A DNA stretch of 64,000 bases from DATKQY01 sp035532475 (lineage in GTDB: Bacteria; Actinomycetota; Acidimicrobiia; Acidimicrobiales; Bog-793): positions 68,195 to 132,194 of the forward strand of contig DATKQY010000057.1 of NCBI GenBank assembly GCA_035532475.1. Reading direction: 5' to 3'. Under the pieces are notes generated by a model, which saw only the letters and a list, made by a program, of their open reading frames with translations, did not search any database and had not been told where the DNA came from. Shown in pieces: positions 49,501-56,708 of this stretch. Position 1 is the first letter of the stretch. Each line of letters opens with the position of its first letter. The position numbers and the translations under genes are program-made.

Positions 49501-51440
49501 ATCTCGAACGTCTTCTCGTCGTCGAGCGCGATGTTGTCGATGTCGATGCGCGAGCCGCTCTGCTCCTCGATGAGATCGAGCGCCATCTCGATCACCGAGA
49601 GGTTCCTGAGCCCGAGGAAGTCCATCTTCAACAGGCCGAGCTCCTCGACCCCGTGCATCTCGTACTGCGTGACGATCGGCGCGTCGCTGGCGGGGGCGCC
49701 CGGCTCGGGCTTGCGCTGGATCGGCAGGTACTCCGTGAGCGGCTCGTGGGTGATGACGACCGCGGCGGCGTGGATGCCGTCCTGGCGCCGGAGGCCCTCC
49801 AGGCCCTTCGCGACGTCGATCACCCTTTTCGCGTCGGGCTCGGCCTCGTACATCTCGCGGAGGTCCGCCGCGGCGACGTAGCCGTCCTCGTGGCCGTCCA
49901 CGCGCTCGAGGCAGGCCGACAGCGGCGTGTCGCGCCCCATCACGAGCGGCGGCATGGCCTTCGCGATCTTGTCGCCGAGGGCGTAGGGGTAGCCGAGCAC
50001 GCGCGCCGCGTCGCGCACGGCGGCACGGGCCTTGATCGTCGAGAAGGTGACGATCTGGGCGACCCGGTCCCAGCCGTAGCGCTCCGTGGCGTAGCGGATC
50101 ATCTCGCCCCGGTAGCGCTCGTCAAAGTCCATGTCGATGTCGGGCATCTGCTTGCGGCCCGGGTTCAAGAAGCGCTCGAAGAGCAGGTCGTAGCGGATCG
50201 GGTCGAGGTCGACGATCCGCAGGCAGTAGGCGACGCAGCACCCCGCGGCCGACCCCCGGCCCGGGCCGACCCTGATGCCGGAGGTGCGCGCGAAGTGGAT
50301 GAGGTCCCACACGACGAGGAAGTACGCCGAGAAGCCCATCGAGGCGATGACGCCGAGCTCGTAGTCGATCCGCTCGGCCACCTCCGGCCGGAGCGGCGCG
50401 CCGTACCGCTCGGCGGCACCCTCCAAGGTGAGGTGGCGCAGGTACGCGCTCGCCGCCTCCTCGTAGGTCGCGCGGCGGAACTCCTCGGGGACGGCGAACT
50501 GGGGGAGGGTCGGCTTGCCGAGCTCGATCTCGACGTTCGCCCGCTCGGCGATCCACAGCGTGTTGTCGCAGGCCTCCGGGAGCTCGGCGAAGAGCTGGCG
50601 CATCTCGAGCGCGCTCTTCAGATAGTGCTCCTCGCCCTGGAACTTGAAGCGCTTCGGGTCGTCGATCGTGGCACCGGTCTGCACGCAGAGCAGCGCGTCG
50701 TGCGCCACCGCGTCCTCACGGCGGCAGTAGTGGCTGTCGTTCGTCGCCACGAGGGGCGCGCCGATGGCACGGGCGATCTCGACGAGCTGGGGGTTCGTCC
50801 GGTGCTGGTCCGCGATGCCGTGGTCCTGCAGCTCGACGAACAGGTGCTCCGGCCCGAAGATGTCCTGCAGGCGCCCGGCGAGCTTCATCGCCTCCTCGAA
50901 CTGCCCCGCGAGCAGCGCCTGGAGCACAACGCCGCCGAGGCAGCCCGTCGTGGCGATCAGGCCCTCGTGGTAGCGCTCGAGCAGCTCCCAGTCGCAGCGC
51001 GGCTTGTAGAAGTAGCCCTCCAGGTAGGCCGCGGAGGAGAGCTTCATGAGGTTGCGGTAGCCCTGGGTCGTCTCGGCGAGCAGGGTCAGGTGGTAGTAGA
51101 GCTTCTCGCCGCGCTCGCCCTCCCCGCCGGTGTCGTCGAGGCGCCCGCGGCGCACCGGGCGCTCGGTGCGCGAGTTCGCCGCCATGTACGCCTCGGTGCC
51201 GATGATCGGCGTGACGCCCCGGGCGCGGCACTCCTTGTAGAAGTCGAGGACGCCGTACATGTTGCCGTGGTCGGTGATCGCGAGCGCCGGCTGGCCGTCG
51301 GCCGCCGCGGCGGCGACGACGTCTTTGATCCGGGCGGCGCCGTCGAGCATCGAGTACTCGGTGTGCTGGTGCAGGTGGGCGAAGGACCGTCCCGACCCTG
51401 TCCCGCCAGCACCGGGCGACCCCGCCCCGGGTGCCGTCAT
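46554..51440 (-). CDS. dnaE: DNA polymerase III alpha subunit, interrupted by an intein
   Basis: The replicative polymerase of 1628 residues as encoded, 1220 after intein removal. The PHP domain starts with FAHLHQHTEYSMLDG. The catalytic acidic cluster is PDIDMDFDERYR, and the late part includes FNKSHSYGYGLVAYQTAWLKANHP, helix-hairpin-helix and an OB-fold (VRVVGGVVTSLSRRYTRRGE). ATG 51440 has GGAGG eight bases upstream; nine earlier in-frame codons are not needed. The intein sits after NLRKA, where uninterrupted proteins continue with (M/C)GKK. DnaA-box-like sequences lie in the upstream region. Confidence 0.96.
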   Translation of the reverse strand: MTAPGAGSPGAGGTGSGRSFAHLHQHTEYSMLDGAARIKDVVAAAAADGQPALAITDHGNMYGVLDFYKECRARGVTPIIGTEAYMAANSRTERPVRRGRLDDTGGEGERGEKLYYHLTLLAETTQGYRNLMKLSSAAYLEGYFYKPRCDWELLERYHEGLIATTGCLGGVVLQALLAGQFEEAMKLAGRLQDIFGPEHLFVELQDHGIADQHRTNPQLVEIARAIGAPLVATNDSHYCRREDAVAHDALLCVQTGATIDDPKRFKFQGEEHYLKSALEMRQLFAELPEACDNTLWIAERANVEIELGKPTLPQFAVPEEFRRATYEEAASAYLRHLTLEGAAERYGAPLRPEVAERIDYELGVIASMGFSAYFLVVWDLIHFARTSGIRVGPGRGSAAGCCVAYCLRIVDLDPIRYDLLFERFLNPGRKQMPDIDMDFDERYRGEMIRYATERYGWDRVAQIVTFSTIKARAAVRDAARVLGYPYALGDKIAKAMPPLVMGRDTPLSACLERVDGHEDGYVAAADLREMYEAEPDAKRVIDVAKGLEGLRRQDGIHAAAVVITHEPLTEYLPIQRKPEPGAPASDAPIVTQYEMHGVEELGLLKMDFLGLRNLSVIEMALDLIEEQSGSRIDIDNIALDDEKTFEMLRRAESIGVFQLEGGAMRATLRSLAPTSFDDVAALVALYRPGPMAANMHRDYPELKNGRKALTYLHPDLEGILGDTYGLMLYQESVMRVAQRFAGYSLEEADNLRKACLPAGSLMLTRNHGYVPIEHVMGLADRRVQTIDTTSASSRFAEVADVWPVGTKPVYRLTTSTGYSIEATAEHRFLVEEDWKELGAIAPGDLVAVAARTVTDGASKVTMAQVELAALLISEGDTPDLVNGPRQLPHFCNTDPELIGAFCSAFVEHFGYSPSRVQRVGGVTRVALTNHELLDLADCLGKLGLSADKTIPLRLINAPLTKVERFLGLYFCADGWADRSGAHFGSKSKDVCLGLKRMLLRTGILSNLHRRSVDGHGTHWTLSIADKGQAKAFARLVSPHLTGLKAARLDRWLVGWGERSSATNIGIPSSFLSKELARASRVTGKSKRRLGIDGGGWATTRVVHRDSLNGLLYSERLEDLRSGDLVWDAVASVEYVGDLPCFDFEMAQPERPYAVVEDFLVHNCGKKIRSLIAAEREKFVAGCVAEGYTEKLATELFDIIEPFADYAFNKSHSYGYGLVAYQTAWLKANHPVEYLAALLSSVKDDKDKTAVYLAECRNLGIEVHVPDVNLSSSNFTARHAAEAGTGGSIVFGLSAIRNVGEGLVAHIVAEREKNGPFADFHDFCCRVDPSVLNKRTVESLAKAGAFDSLGHPRKGLCLVFEDIIDGVLTRRREEELGISTLFSLLGDAAADQDGTGSAYDEARREIPDVEFDKAELLACEKEMLGLYVSDHPLLGMESALRRHTDGSIRDLIDQAAAAAAGTPAGYGEGGGVRVVGGVVTSLSRRYTRRGELMAQFVLEDLEAAIEVMVFPKAMAEYGIRLEEDAIVCVRGRLDSRDDQPKLLVHEITRPVLVADDANTPLEVSVPVNSLTESVVLRLRELVVEHPGSVPLYLRLGSKVLRLPAEFNVDPRGGFVGALKELLGANALAP
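47955..49178 (-). mobile_element. DnaE intein with LAGLIDADG-type endonuclease domain
   Basis: An in-frame 408-residue insertion at DnaE residues 755-1162. It begins with Cys1 (CLPAGSLMLT) and ends VHN followed by Cys+1 (CGKK), so all splice-junction residues are present. Block B is in GYSIEATAEHRFLV (His72), block F around PCFDFEMAQPERPYAVVEDF. Two dodecapeptide-like motifs with acidic residues (LAALLISEGD, about 113-122; FLGLYFCADGW, about 211-221) indicate a DOD homing endonuclease. Its bases are visibly less GC-rich than the flanking dnaE, suggesting later arrival. Splicing should restore an intact polymerase. Confidence 0.93.
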
Positions 51441-51446
51441 CGGCCT

Positions 51447-51491
51447 GCCTCCACAGCTCGTCCACACGACTTGTCCACCGGCTGTGGACGA
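51447..51491. promoter_or_regulatory. Cluster of DnaA-box-like sequences upstream of dnaE
   Basis: Within 45 bp are TCCACA (51450-51455), TCGTCCACA (51458-51466), TTGTCCACC (51471-51479) and, on the other strand, TCGTCCACA (51483-51491). The actinobacterial DnaA box is close to TTGTCCACA. Position directly before the dnaE start suggests control of dnaE by DnaA. Confidence 0.5.
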
Positions 51492-51557
51492 CTTACAGGC
51501 GTGTGATTCGGCCCGAGGCGAGGATAGCGCGGGCCGGTGCCGGCGATCGGGCGACGA

Positions 51558-52094
51558 TCAGAGGTAGGGCCCGGGCCTCGCCGCCGTCTGGTCGGGCTGG
51601 ACCCCGGCGGGGAGGCTGTTCCTGCGCATCTCCTCCAGCTGGGCGCGCGCCGCCATCTGCTGCGCGAACAGCGTCGCCTGGATCCCGTGGAACAGCCCCT
51701 CCAGCCAGCCGACGAGCTGCGCCTGGGCGATTCGCAGCTCGGCGTCGGACGGCTCCTCGGAGTCGAACGGCAGCGCCAGGCGGTCGAGCTCGTTGGCCAG
51801 GTCGGGCGAGAGGCCCCCGGCCAGCTCGCGCACCGAGCTCTCGTAGATCTCCTTCAGCCGGAGGCGGCTCGCGCGGTCGAGCGGCGCCTGGCGCACCTCG
51901 TCGAGCAGCTGTTTGATCATCGAGCCGATCCGCATCACCTTCGCCGGCCGTTCGACGGCCTCGCTCGGGGTCTCCGAGCCGGCGCCGTCGGCGGCGCCCG
52001 CGGCGGGCGCGAACGCCGCGGCGAACTCGTCGTCCGCGCGCTCGGGCGTGACGATGATGACGGGCGTGCTGGGATCGGGCTGCTGGTCGGTCAT
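51558..52094 (-). CDS. bpa: Bacterial proteasome activator (Bpa/PafE family)
   Basis: A 178-residue ATP-independent activator of the actinobacterial 20S proteasome. The variable N-terminus leads to the conserved helical core: VMRIGSMIKQLLDEVRQAPLD, YESSVRELAGGLSPDLANELDRL, and AELRIAQAQLVGWLEGLFHG. The C-terminus is GPYL, matching the GQYL-type tail that docks into the proteasome alpha ring. Its presence implies a prcBA proteasome elsewhere. ATG 52094 has AAGAAT six bases upstream and no ribosome site. A GTGACGTCAC palindrome lies about 70 bp upstream of the start. Confidence 0.9.
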   Translation of the reverse strand: MTDQQPDPSTPVIIVTPERADDEFAAAFAPAAGAADGAGSETPSEAVERPAKVMRIGSMIKQLLDEVRQAPLDRASRLRLKEIYESSVRELAGGLSPDLANELDRLALPFDSEEPSDAELRIAQAQLVGWLEGLFHGIQATLFAQQMAARAQLEEMRRNSLPAGVQPDQTAARPGPYL

Positions 52095-52162
52095 GGTCCC
52101 ATTCTTTCGCGCTCGGACAGGCGGTGACTCACGGGCGGCTTGGCAGCTCCGGCCCGGCTCGC

Positions 52163-52172
52163 GTGACGTCAC
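52163..52172. promoter_or_regulatory. GTGACGTCAC palindrome upstream of bpa
   Basis: A perfect 10-bp palindrome, extended by a further ACGTCAC-like half (GTGACGTCACGTCAC), 69-78 bp upstream of the bpa start. It looks like a dimeric regulator site; no regulator can be named. Confidence 0.35.
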
Positions 52173-52253
52173 GTCACCGAGGAGGCGTCTTGCCCGCGAG
52201 CACCAGGCGAAACCACCGGGGGTGCCCCGGGGCGGAGACATCGAGAGACGGGA

Positions 52254-52285
52254 CTCCCTCGGCGCCCCGAAGGGCGCCGAGGGAG
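52254..52285 (-). terminator. 14-bp stem with UUCG tetraloop
   Basis: Minus-strand RNA folds CUCCCUCGGCGCCC-UUCG-GGGCGCCGAGGGAG, a perfect 14-bp stem with the very stable cUUCGg loop. It lies 30 bp after the stop of the hypothetical gene ending at 52315, where a terminator is expected. No U-run follows. Confidence 0.6.
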
Positions 52286-52314
52286 GCGCGCGGCGGCTAG
52301 GGGGGGAGCGCCGC

Positions 52315-52707
52315 TCAGGCGCGCGCGACGCGGCGGAGGTCCTCGAGGGACATCTCCGCGGTGGCGTCACCGCCGCACTGGTCGCAGCGTGCGGTGTGTC
52401 GCCACGAGCGGAGCAACCGCGTGCCCGAGGCATCGAGGAAGACGACGAACGCGTCCGAGTCGGGATGCAGCACGAGCCGGTCGTACGAGCGCCACTCCGT
52501 CGCGACGGACGACTCCATCCGAGGCCCTTTGAGCACACGGCAGAACCGCTTGTCCTTCGTGTCGAACAGCCACGTGCTGTGGCATGACTCCAGGACGAGG
52601 AAGTCCCGGCCCGACGAATCCGTGCTCGGCCCGAACAGATCGAGCACAGAGGCGTCGGCTCCAGAGGTCCTCCCGCCAGCCGCTGCGCCTACCAACTCCG
52701 TTTCCAC
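52315..52707 (-). CDS. Hypothetical protein with C-terminal CxxC
   Basis: A 130-residue protein from GTG 52707, supported by CATGAT six bases upstream. The middle is beta-rich (DFLVLESCHSTWLFDTKDKRF, WRSYDRLVLHPDSDAFVVFL), and the end has CDQCGG followed by the helix MSLEDLRRVARA. The CxxC may bind zinc with Cys42 or Cys56. No family recognised. The 174-bp region before it (52708-52881) holds no gene. Confidence 0.65.
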   Translation of the reverse strand: METELVGAAAGGRTSGADASVLDLFGPSTDSSGRDFLVLESCHSTWLFDTKDKRFCRVLKGPRMESSVATEWRSYDRLVLHPDSDAFVVFLDASGTRLLRSWRHTARCDQCGGDATAEMSLEDLRRVARA

Positions 52708-52881
52708 AACACGATCATGCCCCCGGGGTGCGACGAGTCCTGCGCGGCAGGATTGCAGTCGCGTGACGATATTCCGTGCCAGTTTCTCCCCGAGGACCCG
52801 GTGCCACGGGCACCTCGCGCCCGACCGCTCGCGGTGCCGAACGTCCAGCGTGCGGCCCGGCGACGGTGGGGGTCGACCGGC

Positions 52882-53331
52882 TCAGGGCTCCTCCCGTTCG
52901 GCTCCCTCGGCGAGCTGCAGGCTCGTCGAGTTGATGCACCAGCGCTGCCCGGTCGGGCCCGGGCCGTCCTCGAACACGTGCCCGAGATGGCCGCCGCAGC
53001 GGCCGCACGTCACCTCGACGCGTCTCATGCCGTATGAGCGGTCTTCGTGCAGCGCCACCTTGGTGGGGTCGACCGGCTCGGTGAAGCTCGGCCAGCCGGA
53101 GCCCGAGTCGAACTGGACGCGGGCGTCGAACAGCTCGTCGCCGCAGGCGGCGCAGCGGAAGACCCCTGAGAACTCGGGGTGGGTGAACCGCCCCGTGAAC
53201 GCCGGGTCGGTGCCCTTCTCTCGCAGCACCCGGTACTGCTCAGGGGTGAGGCGTTCGCGCCAGTCCTGCTCGCTCAGCTCGGCGCGGTCGGGTCCGCCCG
53301 GGCCGGTTGCGGTGGTGTCGTCCGTGGTCAC
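52882..53331 (-). CDS. msrB: Peptide-methionine (R)-S-oxide reductase
   Basis: A 149-residue MsrB that repairs methionine-R-sulfoxide. The start region LSEQDWRERLTPEQYRVLREKGT, zinc ligands in RCAACG and TCGRCGGHLGH, and the catalytic Cys in RWCINSTSL are intact. GTG 53331 is preceded by TAGGGT at seven bases, which includes the stop codon of the preceding gene, suggesting an internal leaderless promoter. Confidence 0.95.
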   Translation of the reverse strand: MTTDDTTATGPGGPDRAELSEQDWRERLTPEQYRVLREKGTDPAFTGRFTHPEFSGVFRCAACGDELFDARVQFDSGSGWPSFTEPVDPTKVALHEDRSYGMRRVEVTCGRCGGHLGHVFEDGPGPTGQRWCINSTSLQLAEGAEREEP

Positions 53332-53338
53332 GGCCGCG

Positions 53339-53344
53339 ACCCTA
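53339..53344 (-). promoter_or_regulatory. Candidate -10 box for leaderless msrB
   Basis: Minus strand TAGGGT, seven bases before GTG 53331. Its first three bases are the stop codon of the upstream gene. Confidence 0.45.
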
Positions 53345-53881
53345 CCGGCGCTCGATCGCGTCCACCGCGTCCGGCTCGAACGGTCCGGCGCCGACGAGGG
53401 CGTCGAGCAGCCGGGCCTCGACGCCCTCGAGCGCCAGCGCCTCGACGACGCGACCCTGGCGGTGGAGCGCCTCGGCGAGATCGGCCAGCTCGGCCGCGAG
53501 ATCGAGGCAGCGGCCGCGCTCGAGCTCGACGGCCCCGCCGGACGACGGCCGGACGGAGCCGGCGAGCCGGGCCCGGACCGACGCGAGGCGCTCCTGCGCC
53601 CGCTGCGACGGCGGGGCGGTGCGCCCCGAGGTGGCGGGCTCGCCGTGCCGGGCGGCGGCCGGCGCGCCACCGCGTCCCCGACGCGGCCGGGACGGCCGGG
53701 GTCGAGCGGGCCGCGTCGGCACGCGACGGCCCGCCACGTCCCCGACTCCGGCCGGGCCGGGTCGGGACAGCTGGTCGAGCGCCCGGAGGAGCCGGGCCGC
53801 GTCGCGCGCCCCGAGGCGGGGCGCCCGGACGAAGACGCCGCCGGCACCGCCTCGGGGGACACCAGGTGGTCGGTCGGGCAC
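53342..53881 (-). CDS. Hypothetical protein
   Basis: A 179-residue frame between the SCO1664-like gene and msrB. Third positions are strongly G/C in this frame. The N-terminal (RLGARDAARLLRALDQL) and C-terminal (CLDLAAELADLAEALHRQGRVVEALALEGVEARLL) parts look helical; the middle is Arg/Pro-rich and low in complexity (residues about 50-85). Start GTG 53881 is uncertain. No family recognised. It may be part of the DUF3090 gene block. Confidence 0.6.
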   Translation of the reverse strand: MPDRPPGVPRGGAGGVFVRAPRLGARDAARLLRALDQLSRPGPAGVGDVAGRRVPTRPARPRPSRPRRGRGGAPAAARHGEPATSGRTAPPSQRAQERLASVRARLAGSVRPSSGGAVELERGRCLDLAAELADLAEALHRQGRVVEALALEGVEARLLDALVGAGPFEPDAVDAIERR

Positions 53882-53931
53882 GTCGCGACGCTCGCCGTGG
53901 CCCGTACCGTGTCAGCTACCGCCCGCAGCCC

Positions 53932-54672
53932 TCACACGAGCGGCCAGGGGTACGGGCGGTCCTCCAGGTCCGGCTCGGGGAAGACCGGCTCCGCGAGGAG
54001 CAGCTCGGCGCGGCGCCACATCGCGGCGCACTCCTCGGGCGCGAGCAGCTCGGCGAGGGCGTCCGCGGCCCCGGCGAGCACCGCCTCGCAGGCGGCGACG
54101 ACGTCGGCCGGCAGGTGCTCGCCGGCGAAGTCCCACATCACCGTCCTCAGCTTCGGACGCGGGTGGAAGCACAGCCCGTTGTCGATCGCCCAGATCCTCC
54201 CGCCGGCGTCGAGCAGCAGGTGGCCGCCCTTGCGGTCGGCGTTGTTGACGAGCAGGTCGAAGCCGGCGATGCGGCGGAGCGCAGCGTGGCGGCCCGGCTC
54301 CCCCATCAGGCTGAAGTAGTGCTCGGCGTAGTCGGCGTCGACGAAGCGCTGGAGCGAGCCCTCGCCGTAGGGGGCCTCCGGGCGCAGCACCGTTTCGGGG
54401 ACGACGTCGAGGCCGAGCACCACCGACGCTAGGTACGCCGCGACCTCCCGCCGGCACAGGCCGCCGGGGAAGTCCCACAGCGGCCGCTCCCCCTTCGCCG
54501 GCTTGTAGATCGCGCGCGCCGCCAGCTCACCCGAGCTGACCGTGACGAGGAAGGTCGCGTTCGAGCTCCACGGCATCCTGCCCTCGAGCTCCACCTCGCC
54601 CTCCCGGAGGAGGTCGAGCCACGCCTCGCTCGTCAGGTCAGGGGAGGCCGGTGGCCGTTCGTCCTCGGGCAC
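53932..54672 (-). CDS. SCO1664 family protein (PI3/4-kinase-like fold)
   Basis: A 246-residue member of the actinobacterial SCO1664 family. It has a kinase-like core: the nucleotide-binding Lys in AIYKPAKGERPLWDFPGG, the catalytic-loop-like NNADRKGGHLL and the metal-binding IWAIDNGLCFHPR. The start at GTG 54672 lies 40 bp inside the DUF3090 gene. Family members stand next to DUF3090 and a histidine phosphatase in many actinobacteria, as here. The phosphorylated substrate is unknown. Confidence 0.88.
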   Translation of the reverse strand: MPEDERPPASPDLTSEAWLDLLREGEVELEGRMPWSSNATFLVTVSSGELAARAIYKPAKGERPLWDFPGGLCRREVAAYLASVVLGLDVVPETVLRPEAPYGEGSLQRFVDADYAEHYFSLMGEPGRHAALRRIAGFDLLVNNADRKGGHLLLDAGGRIWAIDNGLCFHPRPKLRTVMWDFAGEHLPADVVAACEAVLAGAADALAELLAPEECAAMWRRAELLLAEPVFPEPDLEDRPYPWPLV

Positions 54673-55136
54673 GCGTGCCCCCTCGGGTCGAGCGGGAAGC
54701 CGCAGAGCGGGCAGGGCGGTCGGCCGGCGTCGACGAGCCGGGCGCCGCGGATCGCGAGCGCCGCCGCCTGCTCGCGCCGCAAGGCCATCCGCGCCTCGTC
54801 GCCCGTCTCGTCCTCGCCCACGAGCTCCTCGGCGAGCAGCACGACGCGGTCGAGCGAGACGTCGTAGGCGACGGCCAGGGTCCCGATGACGAACGTGGGC
54901 TCCTCAAACTCCTCGAGCTCGAGCGCCTCCTCCTCGGGGAGGTGGCCGGGTCGCGCGAGGTCCTGGAGCAGTTGGCCGAGGCGCTGGGACAACGCGCCGA
55001 CATGCTGCTTCTCGAGCTTCAGCGTGACGAGCGTCGTGCCCTCACGAGCCTGGAGGAAGAACGCCCGCTGGCCGACGGGGCCCACCGTGCCGACGGTGAC
55101 GCGCTCGGGCGAGCTCAGCTCGTAGTCGGTGCTCAC
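54633..55136 (-). CDS. DUF3090 family protein
   Basis: A 167-residue protein of the actinobacterial DUF3090 family. The core is RAFFLQAREGTTLVTLKLEKQHV, then an acidic stretch (EEEALELEEFEEPTFVIG) and, at the C-terminus, a zinc-ribbon-like pair CPLCG and HACPR. GTG 55136 overlaps the phosphatase stop codon. Always found with the flanking kinase-like and phosphatase genes in the genomes I know; function unassigned. Confidence 0.9.
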   Translation of the reverse strand: MSTDYELSSPERVTVGTVGPVGQRAFFLQAREGTTLVTLKLEKQHVGALSQRLGQLLQDLARPGHLPEEEALELEEFEEPTFVIGTLAVAYDVSLDRVVLLAEELVGEDETGDEARMALRREQAAALAIRGARLVDAGRPPCPLCGFPLDPRGHACPRTNGHRPPLT

Positions 55137-55876
55137 GCGCCGCTCCCGGCCGCCGCGTCCGCCCCCCCTCCTGCCGCGCCGGCGCCTGCCCGGCGCCGGC
55201 GGCCGCCGGCCGGCCGGCCGTCGGCGCTCGCCCCGAAGCCGAGCGCCGTGAGATCGCCGGTCGAGTTCACCGCGAGCACGACCGGCGATCCCGCTCCGTA
55301 GGCGACGACGCTCACCGAGCACGGCGAGATCACCGTGCGCTGGACGAGGTCGAGCGGCTGGCCGAGGGCGTCGCCGACGGCGATCTTGATCGGGTCGGCG
55401 TGGCTCACCGCCACCACGGTCTCGCCGGGGTGCGCCCAAAGGAAGCGTTCGACCGTGGCGGCCATGCGCGCCTGGACCTCGGCGAAGGACTCGCCGCCGG
55501 GGAAGCGGAAGCCGCTCGGGTGGCGCTGGACGGCCTCCCACTCCGGGCGCTTGCGGAGCGAGGCGAGCTCCTCGCCGGTCCACTCGCCGAAGTCGCACTC
55601 GAACAGGCCCCGTTCGACGACGACAGCCAGCCCGAGGTGGCCGGCGACCGCTTTGGCGGTCTCGCGGGCACGCTCGAGCGGGGAGGCGTACACGGCGCGC
55701 ACGGTGCCGAGCGCGGCCAGCCGCTTGCCGGCCCCGTCGGCCTCCTCACGGCCGCGCTCGGACAGGTGCAGCCCGCGCGCGCGGCCCGGCAGGACCTTGC
55801 CGGTGGTCGGCGTCGTCCCGTGACGGACGAAGCAGACGACCGTCGGCTGGGACTTCACCTCTCGCGAACGCGGCAC
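55133..55876 (-). CDS. Histidine phosphatase, MSMEG_4193-type phosphoglycerate-mutase family
   Basis: A 247-residue histidine phosphatase. The catalytic RHG is in VCFVRHGTTPTTG, the acidic residue region is FECDFGEWTGEE, and the second His is in VVAVSHADPIK. GTG 55876 was chosen from the TACGTT box seven bases upstream; an earlier in-frame start at 55912 would run into the divergent UDG gene. The C-terminus is a long Gly/Ala-rich tail (about residues 205-247). Leads the DUF3090-SCO1664 unit. Confidence 0.9.
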   Translation of the reverse strand: MPRSREVKSQPTVVCFVRHGTTPTTGKVLPGRARGLHLSERGREEADGAGKRLAALGTVRAVYASPLERARETAKAVAGHLGLAVVVERGLFECDFGEWTGEELASLRKRPEWEAVQRHPSGFRFPGGESFAEVQARMAATVERFLWAHPGETVVAVSHADPIKIAVGDALGQPLDLVQRTVISPCSVSVVAYGAGSPVVLAVNSTGDLTALGFGASADGRPAGGRRRRAGAGAAGGGADAAAGSGA

Positions 55877-55883
55877 GGAACCC

Positions 55884-55893
55884 AACGTAGCGT
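55884..55893. promoter_or_regulatory. Overlapping divergent -10 boxes, phosphatase / UDG
   Basis: AACGTAGCGT reads TACGTT on the minus strand, seven bases before GTG 55876, and TAGCGT on the plus strand, eight bases before GTG 55902. Two leaderless promoters would thus share central bases. Confidence 0.45.
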
Positions 55894-55901
55894 GGGACGC
55901 C

Positions 55902-56684
55902 GTGCCCCCCATCCGACGCGACCGGACCCCGGCGGACCCCGGCGGAGCCCCCGCCAGCGGGGACGCGGCGGGCCGACTCGGAGCGCTGCGGACCGAGATC
56001 GTCGGCTGCCGCCGCTGCGAGCGGCTCGTCGCGTGGCGCGAGGACGTGGCGGCGACGGGGAGGGCCGCCTACGCCGGCGAGCGCTACTGGCAGCGGCCGC
56101 TGCCGGGCTGGGGCGACCTGGCGGCACGCCTCGTCGTCGTCGGCCTCGCGCCCGCGGCGCACGGCGCCAACCGGACGGGACGGATGTTCACCGGCGACCG
56201 GACGGGCGACTTCCTCTTCGCCGCGCTTTGGCGGGCCGGCTACGCCAACCAGCCCGAGAGCGTGTCCGCCGACGACGGTCTCCGGCTGAGCGGCGCCTAC
56301 GTGACCGCCGCGGTCCGCTGCGCGCCGCCCGACAACCGTCCGGCACCGGGCGAGCGGGACAACTGCGCGCCCTACCTGGCCGCGGAGCTGGACGCCCTGG
56401 TGCGGGCGCGCGTGCTGCTCGCGCTCGGCGCCTTCGCCCTCGACGCGCTGGTGCGCCAGCCCTCGGTCGGTCACGCCGTGCTGGCGGACGGGGCGGGACG
56501 CGGCGCCCGCCGGCCGAAGTTCGCGCACGGGCTGGAGGTCCCGCTCGCCGCCGTCCCCGGGGACGGGCCGTCCCGGACGCTGCTCTGCTCGTACCACCCG
56601 AGCCAGCGCAACGTCTTCACCGGGCTGTTGACCCCCGCGATGTTCGACGCGGTCCTCACCCGGGCACGCGAGCTCGGCGCCTGA
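55902..56684 (+). CDS. Uracil-DNA glycosylase, family 5-like
   Basis: A 260-residue Fe-S uracil-DNA glycosylase. Motif A is GLAPAAHGANRTGRMFTGD, which has the Ala/Asn pattern of family 5 (UDGb); motif B is CSYHPSQRNVFTG. Cluster cysteines are in CRRC (about residues 36 and 39) and further in AAVRCAPP and DNCAPYL. It removes uracil and deaminated bases, useful in a GC-rich genome. GTG start with TAGCGT eight bases upstream. Confidence 0.92.
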   Translation: MPPIRRDRTPADPGGAPASGDAAGRLGALRTEIVGCRRCERLVAWREDVAATGRAAYAGERYWQRPLPGWGDLAARLVVVGLAPAAHGANRTGRMFTGDRTGDFLFAALWRAGYANQPESVSADDGLRLSGAYVTAAVRCAPPDNRPAPGERDNCAPYLAAELDALVRARVLLALGAFALDALVRQPSVGHAVLADGAGRGARRPKFAHGLEVPLAAVPGDGPSRTLLCSYHPSQRNVFTGLLTPAMFDAVLTRARELGA

Positions 56685-56708
56685 ACCCCGGGGCGGCGCG
56701 CGCCGCGC

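Noticed and set aside
48495..51506. An open frame of about 1000 codons on the plus strand opposite dnaE.
   Set aside because: Antisense of a certain gene. Its translation lacks family features and its codon pattern mirrors that of dnaE.
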